IMG/VR virus record: IMGVR_UViG_3300028581_000068
Coordinates: 1 to 48,825 of that record
Length of the DNA stretch: 48,825 bases
Reading direction: 5' to 3' (one strand)
DNA from: a virus
The position numbers and the translations under genes are program-made. Of this stretch, positions 41,680 to 48,825 are shown piece by piece. The notes under the pieces are model-generated. The model had not been told where the DNA came from. It made no database searches and saw only the letters and a program-made list of their open reading frames with translations. The first letter of the stretch is position 1; each line of letters starts with the position of its first letter.

Positions 41680-42822
41680 ATGCCAGTAAACACAGAAGAT
41701 AAAGAAAAACTATTTAGACAATTTAGACATTCACTTGGTGCGCCTATTCGTCAAATAGAACTTACCGATGACCAACTTTGTACGCTGCTTGAAATTTCTA
41801 TAGAAGATTATGCACAATATGTACAAGAATGGCTGATAGAACATCAATGGCAATCACTTCTTGGTCAAAATGTTACAACTACAGATATGGCATTTGCGCT
41901 TAGCGTAAGGTCATTGGATTATGTACAGCAATCAACATATGCTTATTCAAAACAAGTAGGTCTTCAAAGCAATGGCCCATGGGAACTTAAAAAGGACTAT
42001 GTAGAACTAGAAGCTGGAAGACAAGTTTATCAAATCCCAGCTGGTCGTGAGGTAAACGAAGTGCTTTGGATTACACCACCACCTACAAGCCAAGCTTTAT
42101 TGGCAAACTACGGAGCCATAGATTATGGATTTGGTGGAGGTTTTGCACAAACTGGTGGTGGAACTGGTACTGGTGGACCAGGATTTGCTCGTATGGGTTA
42201 TTATATAGCGCCAGCGTTTGACATATTGTTAACAGCCGCTGACATGAACCTTAAAAACAGAATCATAAGAAGTGAATTGGTTTATAAGGTAACAGCTGGG
42301 CCAAATGGTACAAAATTATTGCATTTGTTGAGCACTCCAGGTTCTAGATTTTCCTTCGGTCAAGCAATTGGCGGTGCTGGTAGTACAATCAACTTAACTG
42401 GTTGTCAAGTTTGGTATTTCTATTATGACACAAAGCCAGAAAATCTTGACCAATGCTTAAAAGATAACCCAGATATCATAAAATATCCTAACCAAATTCC
42501 TTTATCTAAATTGGATTACTCTGATTTTAATGAACCAACAAAAACATTAGTTCGTCAATTATTTATTGCCGAAGGTAAAAGAGCTTTAGGTAGAGTTAGA
42601 GGTAAATTTGGAGGTATCGTAGGACCGCCAGAAGCTGAAAGAACCATGGATTATGATAGTCTTTTAAGTGAAGGTAACGAAGAAAGAAAATTAGTTCTAG
42701 AAAGGTTAGACGAAAGACTAAAACGTTTGTCTACAACATCTCAATTAGAACGTAGTGCTAATGAAGCCGAGTATTTAAATAGAAATTTAAAACACCACCC
42801 ACTAGGATTTTGGGTTTATTAA
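41680..42822 (+). CDS. 13: Neck protein (T4 gp13-like), 380 aa
   Basis: Predicted head-completion/neck protein joining the head to the tail. The N-terminus (FRHSLGAPIRQIELTDDQLC) matches the 'R..LG.P....ELt..ql' opening of gp13-family proteins. A beta-rich core follows, with YVELEAGRQVYQIPAGREVN and VLWITPPP, then a Gly/Thr-rich loop (GGFAQTGGGTGTGGPG). A C-terminal helix rich in Glu and Arg ends at the conserved NRNLKHHPLGFWVY. T4 gp13 has 309 aa; the extra length is mostly the Gly-rich loop. It has its own late element and a terminator shared with the converging polymerase gene. The call is from pattern and context. Confidence 0.72.
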   Translation: MPVNTEDKEKLFRQFRHSLGAPIRQIELTDDQLCTLLEISIEDYAQYVQEWLIEHQWQSLLGQNVTTTDMAFALSVRSLDYVQQSTYAYSKQVGLQSNGPWELKKDYVELEAGRQVYQIPAGREVNEVLWITPPPTSQALLANYGAIDYGFGGGFAQTGGGTGTGGPGFARMGYYIAPAFDILLTAADMNLKNRIIRSELVYKVTAGPNGTKLLHLLSTPGSRFSFGQAIGGAGSTINLTGCQVWYFYYDTKPENLDQCLKDNPDIIKYPNQIPLSKLDYSDFNEPTKTLVRQLFIAEGKRALGRVRGKFGGIVGPPEAERTMDYDSLLSEGNEERKLVLERLDERLKRLSTTSQLERSANEAEYLNRNLKHHPLGFWVY

Positions 42823-42826
42823 TAAA

Positions 42827-42848
42827 AAAGGGGACATTTGTCCCCTTT
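42827..42848. terminator. Bidirectional terminator between converging genes
   Basis: AAAGGGGACA-TT-TGTCCCCTTT is a perfect ten-pair hairpin with A- and T-rich flanks. It lies in the 31-base gap between the neck gene (plus) and the DNA polymerase gene (minus) and can end both transcripts. Confidence 0.85.
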
Positions 42849-42853
42849 ATTGT

Positions 42854-45800
42854 TTAGAATGGCCACCCATCATCATCTACAACATTTGCTTCTTTTGGTT
42901 GCTCAAAAACATAATCATCTGGAGCATCGCCAAAGGTATCATCAAACTCATCATCTAATTTAAGTTCCTCATCATCTCTACCTGTTTCAGAGTTCTCGTC
43001 TTCATTATCAGAATCTTCTTCATCATCTTCAGAATCTTTCGATTTTTTATTCGATTCATTAGATTGAACAACCGATTTAATCTCTAAAGCATATTCAGCT
43101 ATTTTATCAACAACATTATCTTTTTTAGATTCGACTTCATCTATAACAATTGATTCAGTTTCACCGCTAAGAAATCTTTGCTCGATAATGTATTCTAACC
43201 ATAATTCATAACGTTGTTCTTCATTTTCACAACCAGTAAGCTTATAAAATTTGTTTCTTTCAACAGCTTTTTTTTCGTATTTAAAAATATCATCAACGTG
43301 ACACAATACCTCACCCCATTTTCTGGATGCTAGGTTTCCAGAACCATCACCTAACAAATCACATATAGCAAATACTTCTATTGGCAACACACCTTTTGTT
43401 ATTACTTTGTTTAAATCAGCAACTTCTAACTTTTTGAAGATATTCTCTAGAGTATCTTTTTCGTGTTGAATACCTTCAGCTTTTGCAATTGCCAGTCTGT
43501 TATGATAATCTTTTCTTATTGATTCCCATTCTTCAACAGACATGTAGTTAGGTAGTTTATTAACCTTATCCCAGAATTTTATTTCTTTGTCTTCCATTGT
43601 CATAAGTTCTTTATAAGAATCTTGGTCAGCTTCTTTAAATGGAATACCTGAAATCAACCCACATTCACCCTTTGTAAAGATTAATCTTTCTTGTAGTTTT
43701 TCAGTGACTACTTTGGTGGTTTTATCTTTATGTTTTACAATGTTTAAAAGAATTCTATCACGTATATCAGGGTTGAAACAAACTAAAAGTGGTTTTACTT
43801 TTTTGTTAAAAGACTCCAAATACTTTTCTACATTGTACTCATCAGTGAATAAAAGAGAGTTTATTTCATCAATACGTGCTTGAATACTTTCTTGTGATTC
43901 TGGGTCTTCTTCAAGTTGAGTCAAAGCTTTATTAAGCATTTCAACTTCTTTAATCAATTCAAAATCACGGTCAACAATTTCTGGGTCAATTAACTTACAA
44001 TTTAATTGGACGGTAATTTCAGATGTTGGCGCACTACCATGTTCAGCAATGTACTTTTCCATTTGCTTTTTGGTTAGCTTAGACCTGTTTATTGTCTTTA
44101 AATCACCTTGTGTCTTTGAATTCCCTGTGTTTATGTAATATAACACATCACCCAAAGTAACATCCATTGCAGCCTTTAAAGCAAGTTCCATGTGCGCTTG
44201 TTTTGGCATTGGATTACCAGCTTTATTTTTCATTGTAGCCTTTTTCCTATATTCGGCCATTGTAGATTTTACCTTTGCTTTGGTTGCCATCTTAACCAAA
44301 GGAATCTGATAGTTATAAATTTTATCAACGTATTGGTAATAGTAATTTATAAATGAATAACCATCACCATCTAGCAACATACGAATCGCCTTACTTAAAA
44401 AGTCTTCAATATACACTGACATTTTTTTGGATTTGATTGAGTTACCAACCAATTTTATTTTTCCATCAATGTCATTTGCGTAGTTCTTTCTAGCAAAGTT
44501 GATTGTAGCGTTGCAAACATCATCAATATCCAGACCCATACGACCTTCCATATAATTTTCATTAAATTCGGCCAATACAGCATCCAACCCAACCAATTCT
44601 TTGCCAGCATCATCTTTTGTTTTCCAATGACTTCCATTTGCAACATATTTTATTTCATCTATGTTATCAGGAAAAGCAAAGTTGAAACCATCTGTATTAT
44701 GAGCAATAACACCACCTATACCACATACAAAAGTCCCATCTTCTGTGGAAATATCATAAACATATTTGTTAACGTCATTATTTGTTATGGTTTCGTTTTT
44801 CCAAACTTCATCGGTTTTCATTTTTGTTTTATTGGTAAAAGAAGAGTTATTACGATTATGGTTTTTTAACTTAAAATTAATAAATTTTTGTTTATCTTTA
44901 CGAGTCACAACTTTATAATCAATACCCAATTCTTTTAAAAGCAAAGAAATTCCAGCCATAGCAATTTGTGATTTCATACCAATATCCGAACATGTGTCAA
45001 TAGAATCTCCATATCCATCAGATGCAAAAACCCCTTCAATAAACGCTTTTTTAATATCTTCAGTTGCATTTAATATTATGTATGGTATTTTTTTTTCTCT
45101 ATATGACGTATAAAAATGTTCACAAAAATTTTTAGAAAAATCAACATTATGTACAACTAGATTATATACACCACTAGATTTAATGTGGTCTTTAATCACC
45201 CCATTAATGGAAAATTCATTTTTAAGTATTGTTTGTAATTTTTTTAAAAAATCAATTCTTGTATTAGATATTTTCCAATCACTTCTTTTCCCTTTATTTA
45301 TATGGATTTCACCAGTTTTCTTAGATTTATATTTTTGTTTTCTACTAGAACATGTAGCTGAACCGTCACCTAAGAAAAAACCATATAAAAAAGCTTGGTC
45401 ACAATTTAAAGCTGTTTGAACATTATTCATAGGTATTTCATATGTGTCAATAACATCAAATCTTTTAAGTTCAGAAGGTTTAACTTCTTTGCCATTTTGA
45501 AATAATGAATGGTCTTCCGTAACATTAACCAACCTATCTTTGGTAATTATTCTGTGTATTTTTTTATCTGTGCCATGTCTATAAACGTATTTTATTTCTT
45601 TCCAACCATTTCGAGTCAAAACTTCAAATGGTTTTTCTTCAAAATCCCTATATTTTTCGATATCTAAAAATTTTGAATTTTCATTAAATAAATCACATAT
45701 TGGTAAGACATCAATGTAATTTTTTTGTGATTTATATCTAATATATACTGGTGTATCATATGTTACTGAATCACCCACTAGTGGTTTGAATCCATGTTTT

Positions 45801-47629
45801 TCTGTAAAGTGTCTAACCATCAAACGAAGAGATTGACGACCACGACAAGTGGTTTCTTCAGCAGAATCCGTATCACCCCAGTTAAAGATATAAGGTGCAC
45901 CATATGAACCAAACCATGAGTTTGCAAGAATCTTAAGCGGCAACTGTTTTTTATCGTACAGGGTTGATAACCTTTTATGTTCTGCAATTTCAGCTTTTAG
46001 TGAAGCTATTTCTTCAGCGGTCATGTTGGCTTTATTCTCATCCAATTTTTTCTGAAGTTTTTTGGCTTTACCTTTTTCAATACCAGTAAGGAATTTAAAA
46101 TGGTCACGAGTATCTACAACATATGTTAAAATACCTCTCATAACACCAGATATATCCAAATCTGGAAAGATACTCCAAGTCAATTGTGTCTTTGGATAAA
46201 GTGCAGCAAAGTCTAACTTAACAACGTTCTTTGCGTAACCAACTTCTAATAGCCTTGAAAGACCACCAGTAAAATCACGCTTTGTTTGTGTCTCTGGTAT
46301 TGCCAAACCATTTTCGTAAGACCATGCAGACATAATTAGTTTCCATTGACCTGCCGTACCCATGGTTGAAGAACGCATAAACGTTGTTGGTAACATTTTT
46401 GCGATAAGGAAAGATGCTTGGTTGTAGAGATTATCTATTTGTTCAGTTTCCCACAAGTCATCACATAGATACCTTTCAACAATATATTTTCCAGTTACAA
46501 TCTTATAACCTTCTTTTAGTGGCGTTTTTTCAGAAATCTTACACCAATCACCGTTGGTGTCATTAAATGCGTAATTATTTACTTTGTCAGCCCAAGTTGA
46601 ATTGATTTTATCGCCTTGAACGTAAACCCTGTTAGGTTTTGCGATTCCAGAGTATTGTGTGATGTACTTCAACCCCCAACTTTTTATCTCAGAGTTAATA
46701 GCCATCGCTCTCCTTACGGCATGAGATATGTCTATTATGTTATAACCGTACATGTTGGTTTGGTTATAGGCTTCTGTTTCACCACCTAACTTTAATGTTG
46801 CTGATTTTCTTTTTATCTTATGAATCCTATTAAGGGTAATGGCCAAATCACGAATATTCATACCTAATCTTTCAGCTCTTTCAAAAAGATAAGGCCAGTC
46901 AAAGTTTTCAGAGTTATAACCAGCAATGATATCTGGTTGAATAGCGTCAATAATTTTAAAAAACTTTTCTATATTTTCCCTTTCAGAATCTCTTTTTTCT
47001 TGAAGTGTATTGCCAGTAACTTCAAGAACATGTTCTATTCCTCTATTGTTTCTAAAACCTATTTGGAATATACCATGCTTTGATGCTGATAACCCTTCAG
47101 TCTCCAAGTCAAACTGAAACCTATGAACGTTATCATAGTCTTCCATTCCTTTAAATAAACGTTTCCCTGTTTGTATAAGAAACTGTTCGATTGGACTAAA
47201 TAAAACAAATAACTTTGAGTGCGCTTTAAATACGTCAACACCACCTTCGTTAAAGAAATTAATAAGTGTGTTGTAGGAGCCTTTACATTTAGCTATGTAT
47301 TTGTAACCATTTTCCATTCTGGCTGGCGTATGTCCCTCATCATTCGATGTTCTAAGTTTTGTAATCTTAACATCGAACTTTTGACAAGCTTCGAGTATTT
47401 TCATACGCTTGCCACCATACATGAGTTCTGTTACATCATGCTTAAACCATAAAAAAGGTTGATATTTATGCTCCTCTAATCTTTTACCAGAGGTAGGGTC
47501 ATTTATGACCAAAGTAACTTTTGGTTCGTGATATTCTGCCTCAACAGCAACAATATATTTTTGTGGGTCTGAGCCTTGTAGGAATTGTTCAATCCTTTCA
47601 TTCGTAAAAACCTGTTTTGTTTCAGCCAT
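42854..47629 (-). CDS. 43: Family B DNA polymerase (T4 gp43-like) with intein, 1591 aa
   Basis: Predicted replicative DNA polymerase with proofreading. Exonuclease motif I is FDLETEG (near residue 173), Exo II IIAGYNSENFDWPYLF (near 235-250). Pol motif A is DFAALYP (near 473), motif B KILANSWFGSYG (near 563-575). Motif C, the catalytic GD-TDG, is split by a 358-residue intein (residues 621-978). A KLVGNSIKSKKMSVY segment after the intein matches the KKxY motif. Without the intein the enzyme has 1233 residues, clearly longer than T4 gp43 (898). The C-terminal ~60 residues are very acidic and end DDDGWPF, like a bacterial SSB tip. A host-type promoter drives it. Confidence 0.92.
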   Translation of the reverse strand: MAETKQVFTNERIEQFLQGSDPQKYIVAVEAEYHEPKVTLVINDPTSGKRLEEHKYQPFLWFKHDVTELMYGGKRMKILEACQKFDVKITKLRTSNDEGHTPARMENGYKYIAKCKGSYNTLINFFNEGGVDVFKAHSKLFVLFSPIEQFLIQTGKRLFKGMEDYDNVHRFQFDLETEGLSASKHGIFQIGFRNNRGIEHVLEVTGNTLQEKRDSERENIEKFFKIIDAIQPDIIAGYNSENFDWPYLFERAERLGMNIRDLAITLNRIHKIKRKSATLKLGGETEAYNQTNMYGYNIIDISHAVRRAMAINSEIKSWGLKYITQYSGIAKPNRVYVQGDKINSTWADKVNNYAFNDTNGDWCKISEKTPLKEGYKIVTGKYIVERYLCDDLWETEQIDNLYNQASFLIAKMLPTTFMRSSTMGTAGQWKLIMSAWSYENGLAIPETQTKRDFTGGLSRLLEVGYAKNVVKLDFAALYPKTQLTWSIFPDLDISGVMRGILTYVVDTRDHFKFLTGIEKGKAKKLQKKLDENKANMTAEEIASLKAEIAEHKRLSTLYDKKQLPLKILANSWFGSYGAPYIFNWGDTDSAEETTCRGRQSLRLMVRHFTEKHGFKPLVGDSVTYDTPVYIRYKSQKNYIDVLPICDLFNENSKFLDIEKYRDFEEKPFEVLTRNGWKEIKYVYRHGTDKKIHRIITKDRLVNVTEDHSLFQNGKEVKPSELKRFDVIDTYEIPMNNVQTALNCDQAFLYGFFLGDGSATCSSRKQKYKSKKTGEIHINKGKRSDWKISNTRIDFLKKLQTILKNEFSINGVIKDHIKSSGVYNLVVHNVDFSKNFCEHFYTSYREKKIPYIILNATEDIKKAFIEGVFASDGYGDSIDTCSDIGMKSQIAMAGISLLLKELGIDYKVVTRKDKQKFINFKLKNHNRNNSSFTNKTKMKTDEVWKNETITNNDVNKYVYDISTEDGTFVCGIGGVIAHNTDGFNFAFPDNIDEIKYVANGSHWKTKDDAGKELVGLDAVLAEFNENYMEGRMGLDIDDVCNATINFARKNYANDIDGKIKLVGNSIKSKKMSVYIEDFLSKAIRMLLDGDGYSFINYYYQYVDKIYNYQIPLVKMATKAKVKSTMAEYRKKATMKNKAGNPMPKQAHMELALKAAMDVTLGDVLYYINTGNSKTQGDLKTINRSKLTKKQMEKYIAEHGSAPTSEITVQLNCKLIDPEIVDRDFELIKEVEMLNKALTQLEEDPESQESIQARIDEINSLLFTDEYNVEKYLESFNKKVKPLLVCFNPDIRDRILLNIVKHKDKTTKVVTEKLQERLIFTKGECGLISGIPFKEADQDSYKELMTMEDKEIKFWDKVNKLPNYMSVEEWESIRKDYHNRLAIAKAEGIQHEKDTLENIFKKLEVADLNKVITKGVLPIEVFAICDLLGDGSGNLASRKWGEVLCHVDDIFKYEKKAVERNKFYKLTGCENEEQRYELWLEYIIEQRFLSGETESIVIDEVESKKDNVVDKIAEYALEIKSVVQSNESNKKSKDSEDDEEDSDNEDENSETGRDDEELKLDDEFDDTFGDAPDDYVFEQPKEANVVDDDGWPF
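44696..45769 (-). other. Intein with LAGLIDADG-type endonuclease in the polymerase
   Basis: An in-frame 358-residue insert lies between GD and TDG of polymerase motif C. It starts with SVTYDTPVYI (Ser1), has a splicing block B around VTEDHSLF (the T-x-x-H motif), a block F reading YVYDISTEDGTFVCG, and ends GGVIAHN before the extein Thr. All residues needed for splicing (Ser1, His in block B, penultimate His, terminal Asn, Thr+1) are visible. Two DOD-type motifs, FLYGFFLGDGS and FIEGVFASDGYGD, about 115 residues apart, indicate an active or recently active homing endonuclease. The insertion site is one known for archaeal PolB inteins. Confidence 0.9.
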
Positions 47630-47644
47630 TTGTATAATTTATTA

Positions 47645-47675
47645 CAAAGGTACAAATGTTTTTCGAAGCGGACAA
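47645..47675 (-). promoter_or_regulatory. Host-type promoter of the DNA polymerase gene
   Basis: On the minus strand TTG and TACCTTTG are separated by 20 bases. It lies 16 bases upstream of the ATG, giving a very short leader. Confidence 0.75.
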
Positions 47676-47697
47676 GGAAAAGCTAAAATATTTTTTT

Positions 47698-47718
47698 AAC
47701 TTTGTAATGTACAAAGTT
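47698..47718. repeat. Perfect inverted repeat upstream of the polymerase promoter
   Basis: AACTTTGTA-ATG-TACAAAGTT is a nine-base perfect inverted repeat. On the minus strand no U-run follows it, so it is a weak terminator for the 124-aa gene. It lies 20-50 bases upstream of the polymerase promoter and could be an operator. Confidence 0.5.
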
Positions 47719-47751
47719 ACGAAAATAATCTTATACTTGCAAGAAAATGAG

Positions 47752-48126
47752 TTATTTTAATATTCCTTGGTCAAGCACATTTACGTACAAAGTTTCTCTA
47801 ATAGGTACGATTAATGTTCCAGTACCATCTAGAAATTCTATTGTAAACTGACCAACGTATCTTCCAGGAACGGCAGTATCTCTGGATGTAAATTGATAAA
47901 TAATATAATATTCTTCACCAACACACCCACTATATGGTTCAACCAATTGGACCCCAGTTTCTTTTTTTGCTATTCTTTTAACACCAGTGACAACATCTGT
48001 CATGGTAAAATAAATATTTGCATTCTGAACCGCATCATAAAATCTATTGAAATCATTGCGACCATCCTGTATAAGCTCAAGCTTCAATATTGGTAAAGTA
48101 GCGTTTTTATTTATATTAAAATTCAT
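47752..48126 (-). CDS. Hypothetical baseplate/fibre-type protein, 124 aa
   Basis: A beta-rich protein (residues 1-124) with PILKLELIQDGRNDFNRFYD, YFTMTDVVTGVKRIAKKETG, EEYYIIYQFTSRDTAVPGRY and a final TLYVNVLDQGILK. This 'two-sheet' layout with 'A..a.i.f.m.d..tg' is similar to the N-terminal domain of upper baseplate (BppU/DUF2479-type) proteins, which bind fibres or baseplates. It lies 5 bases downstream of the 90-aa gene. The match is by pattern only. Confidence 0.55.
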   Translation of the reverse strand: MNFNINKNATLPILKLELIQDGRNDFNRFYDAVQNANIYFTMTDVVTGVKRIAKKETGVQLVEPYSGCVGEEYYIIYQFTSRDTAVPGRYVGQFTIEFLDGTGTLIVPIRETLYVNVLDQGILK

Positions 48127-48131
48127 TCTAG

Positions 48132-48404
48132 TTAAATTAAATTAGTTATTTCATAATAAATATTACCAAGATTATCAACCACCTTATCAATACCTTCACC
48201 TTTTTTAACCTTAACTTTTTTAGTTTCTGAAAAAGTATAACTTTCTAGTTCCCATCCATCAGGAATAATAGGTGTTTCTTTTGATTTAATAATGTATTTA
48301 GAGAATAGTTTATTGCTTGATAGTTCTTTAAATGTAGCAACTGTTCCCCAAAATGTAAGCAACATTCCTGTATTTTCTTTTGCTATTTGTGTTTCTATGT
48401 TCAT
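48132..48404 (-). CDS. Hypothetical protein, 90 aa
   Basis: Not recognised. It has a Lys-rich second half (ETKKVKVKKGEGIDKVVDN) and a C-terminus with LGNIYYEITNLI. It lies 12 bases after the beta-helix-like protein and 5 before the 124-aa protein, so all three form an operon. A virion role is suggested only by these neighbours. Confidence 0.58.
   Translation of the reverse strand: MNIETQIAKENTGMLLTFWGTVATFKELSSNKLFSKYIIKSKETPIIPDGWELESYTFSETKKVKVKKGEGIDKVVDNLGNIYYEITNLI
48156..48162 (-). promoter_or_regulatory. Possible TATTTAT element within the 90-aa gene
   Basis: The coding strand reads GTAATATTTATTATGAA, 30 bases upstream of the 124-aa start but inside the codons for NIYYE of the preceding gene. 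It may be an internal late promoter or chance. Confidence 0.3.
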
Positions 48405-48416
48405 GTTTTTATAATT

Positions 48417-48825
48417 TTAGAATTGTACATAAGATAATGTTCCTCCTGATAAAATTTGTTCAACATCTCCGTCAACTGCATCAAGAAGCGTAACAGATGG
48501 TGAACCTGCCTGCATCCCCGAAGTAGCTGTAAATGTTTTATTTTCAATACCTGCCATAAATAAGTTTCGATAAATGTCACCTGTTACAATATTGTTTTCA
48601 AGATAACTAAAATTGTTATCTTGAAAAGTGCCATCAATTGAATTATTTATAAAAAAAGTTCCCGTATTATTTAAAAAATCATCACTTAACTCACTTTCAG
48701 ATAATTCCACTAAAGTATTAGATATAACGTCCCCATCAAATTGGTTACTTAGAACGTATTTAATGTTATTGTTTACAAATTCAAGTAAACATAATTGGTC
48801 AAACAATAATAAAATATTATTTACA
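48417..48825 (-). CDS. Beta-helix-like fibre or spike protein, 5' end cut by window
   Basis: The frame is open to the right edge of the window. The first usable start inside it would be a TTG at 48806, but the codons before it (VNNILLL) are also open, so the gene very likely begins outside. The visible 136 residues contain spaced N/I/F motifs (FINNSIDGTF, DNNFSYLENNIVTGDIYRN) like the rungs of a parallel beta-helix, followed by TATSGMQAGSPSVTLLDAVD. It is probably the C-terminus of a fibre or spike. It heads the operon of the 90-aa and 124-aa genes. Confidence 0.6.
   Translation of the reverse strand, partial: VNNILLLFDQLCLLEFVNNNIKYVLSNQFDGDVISNTLVELSESELSDDFLNNTGTFFINNSIDGTFQDNNFSYLENNIVTGDIYRNLFMAGIENKTFTATSGMQAGSPSVTLLDAVDGDVEQILSGGTLSYVQF

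Noticed and set aside
1-48825. tRNA genes and CRISPR arrays
   Set aside because: No cloverleaf with CCA-like or T-loop consensus and no regularly spaced identical repeats were found by eye. The only regular repeats are inside the tail fibre gene.

Overview
This window is about 49 kb of an AT-rich, T4-like contractile-tailed phage genome (myovirus). Three things point to a Bacteroidetes (probably flavobacterial) host. Several genes carry the host-type promoter TTG-N19/20-TAnnTTTG. Ribosome-binding regions are A-rich, with no obvious Shine-Dalgarno sequence. The one exported protein has a flavobacterial-looking signal peptide. No tRNA, rRNA, CRISPR array, integrase or insertion sequence was seen.

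Layout. 1-3.9 kb: recombination and replication genes on the minus strand (hypothetical, FEN-type 5' nuclease/RNase H, UvsX recombinase, gp32-like ssDNA-binding protein). 3.9-6.0 kb: small genes, including a late acidic protein. 6.0-31.2 kb: the main tail and baseplate block, minus strand, read right to left: sheath, 785-aa and 370-aa virion-type proteins, tail tube, a homing endonuclease, a tail assembly chaperone pair with a probable programmed frameshift, a 358-aa protein, tape measure, an OmpA-domain baseplate protein, a gp53/LysM-like protein, and a 2025-aa hub with two cell-wall-hydrolase-like domains. A short plus-strand insert at 23.9-24.8 kb carries a secreted CAP-domain protein. 31.3-32.5 kb is debris and small genes, including a decayed GIY-YIG endonuclease and a ribbon-helix-helix protein. 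32.5-37.9 kb: tail fibre and tail genes interrupted by a GIY-YIG endonuclease. 38.0-42.8 kb, plus strand: SNF2-type helicase, three unknown genes, glutaredoxin and gp13-like neck protein. 42.9-47.6 kb: a family B DNA polymerase interrupted at its catalytic DTD motif by an intein. 47.7 kb to the end: three structural-looking genes, the last cut by the window edge.

How the genes work together. Two promoter classes recur. Host-type promoters precede DNA metabolism and accessory genes (gp32, polymerase, helicase, homing endonuclease, CAP protein). A short element reading TATTTAT on the coding strand precedes nearly every virion gene cluster and is the best candidate for the phage late promoter. 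Rho-independent terminators separate most blocks.

Main points of interest: the T7 slip site joining the two tail chaperone frames; the intein in polymerase motif C; C-terminal tips on the ssDNA-binding protein and the polymerase that resemble the bacterial SSB tip; two OmpA-like domains in virion-type proteins; the putative late-promoter motif; and shared N-terminal segments that could be capsid-targeting sequences.
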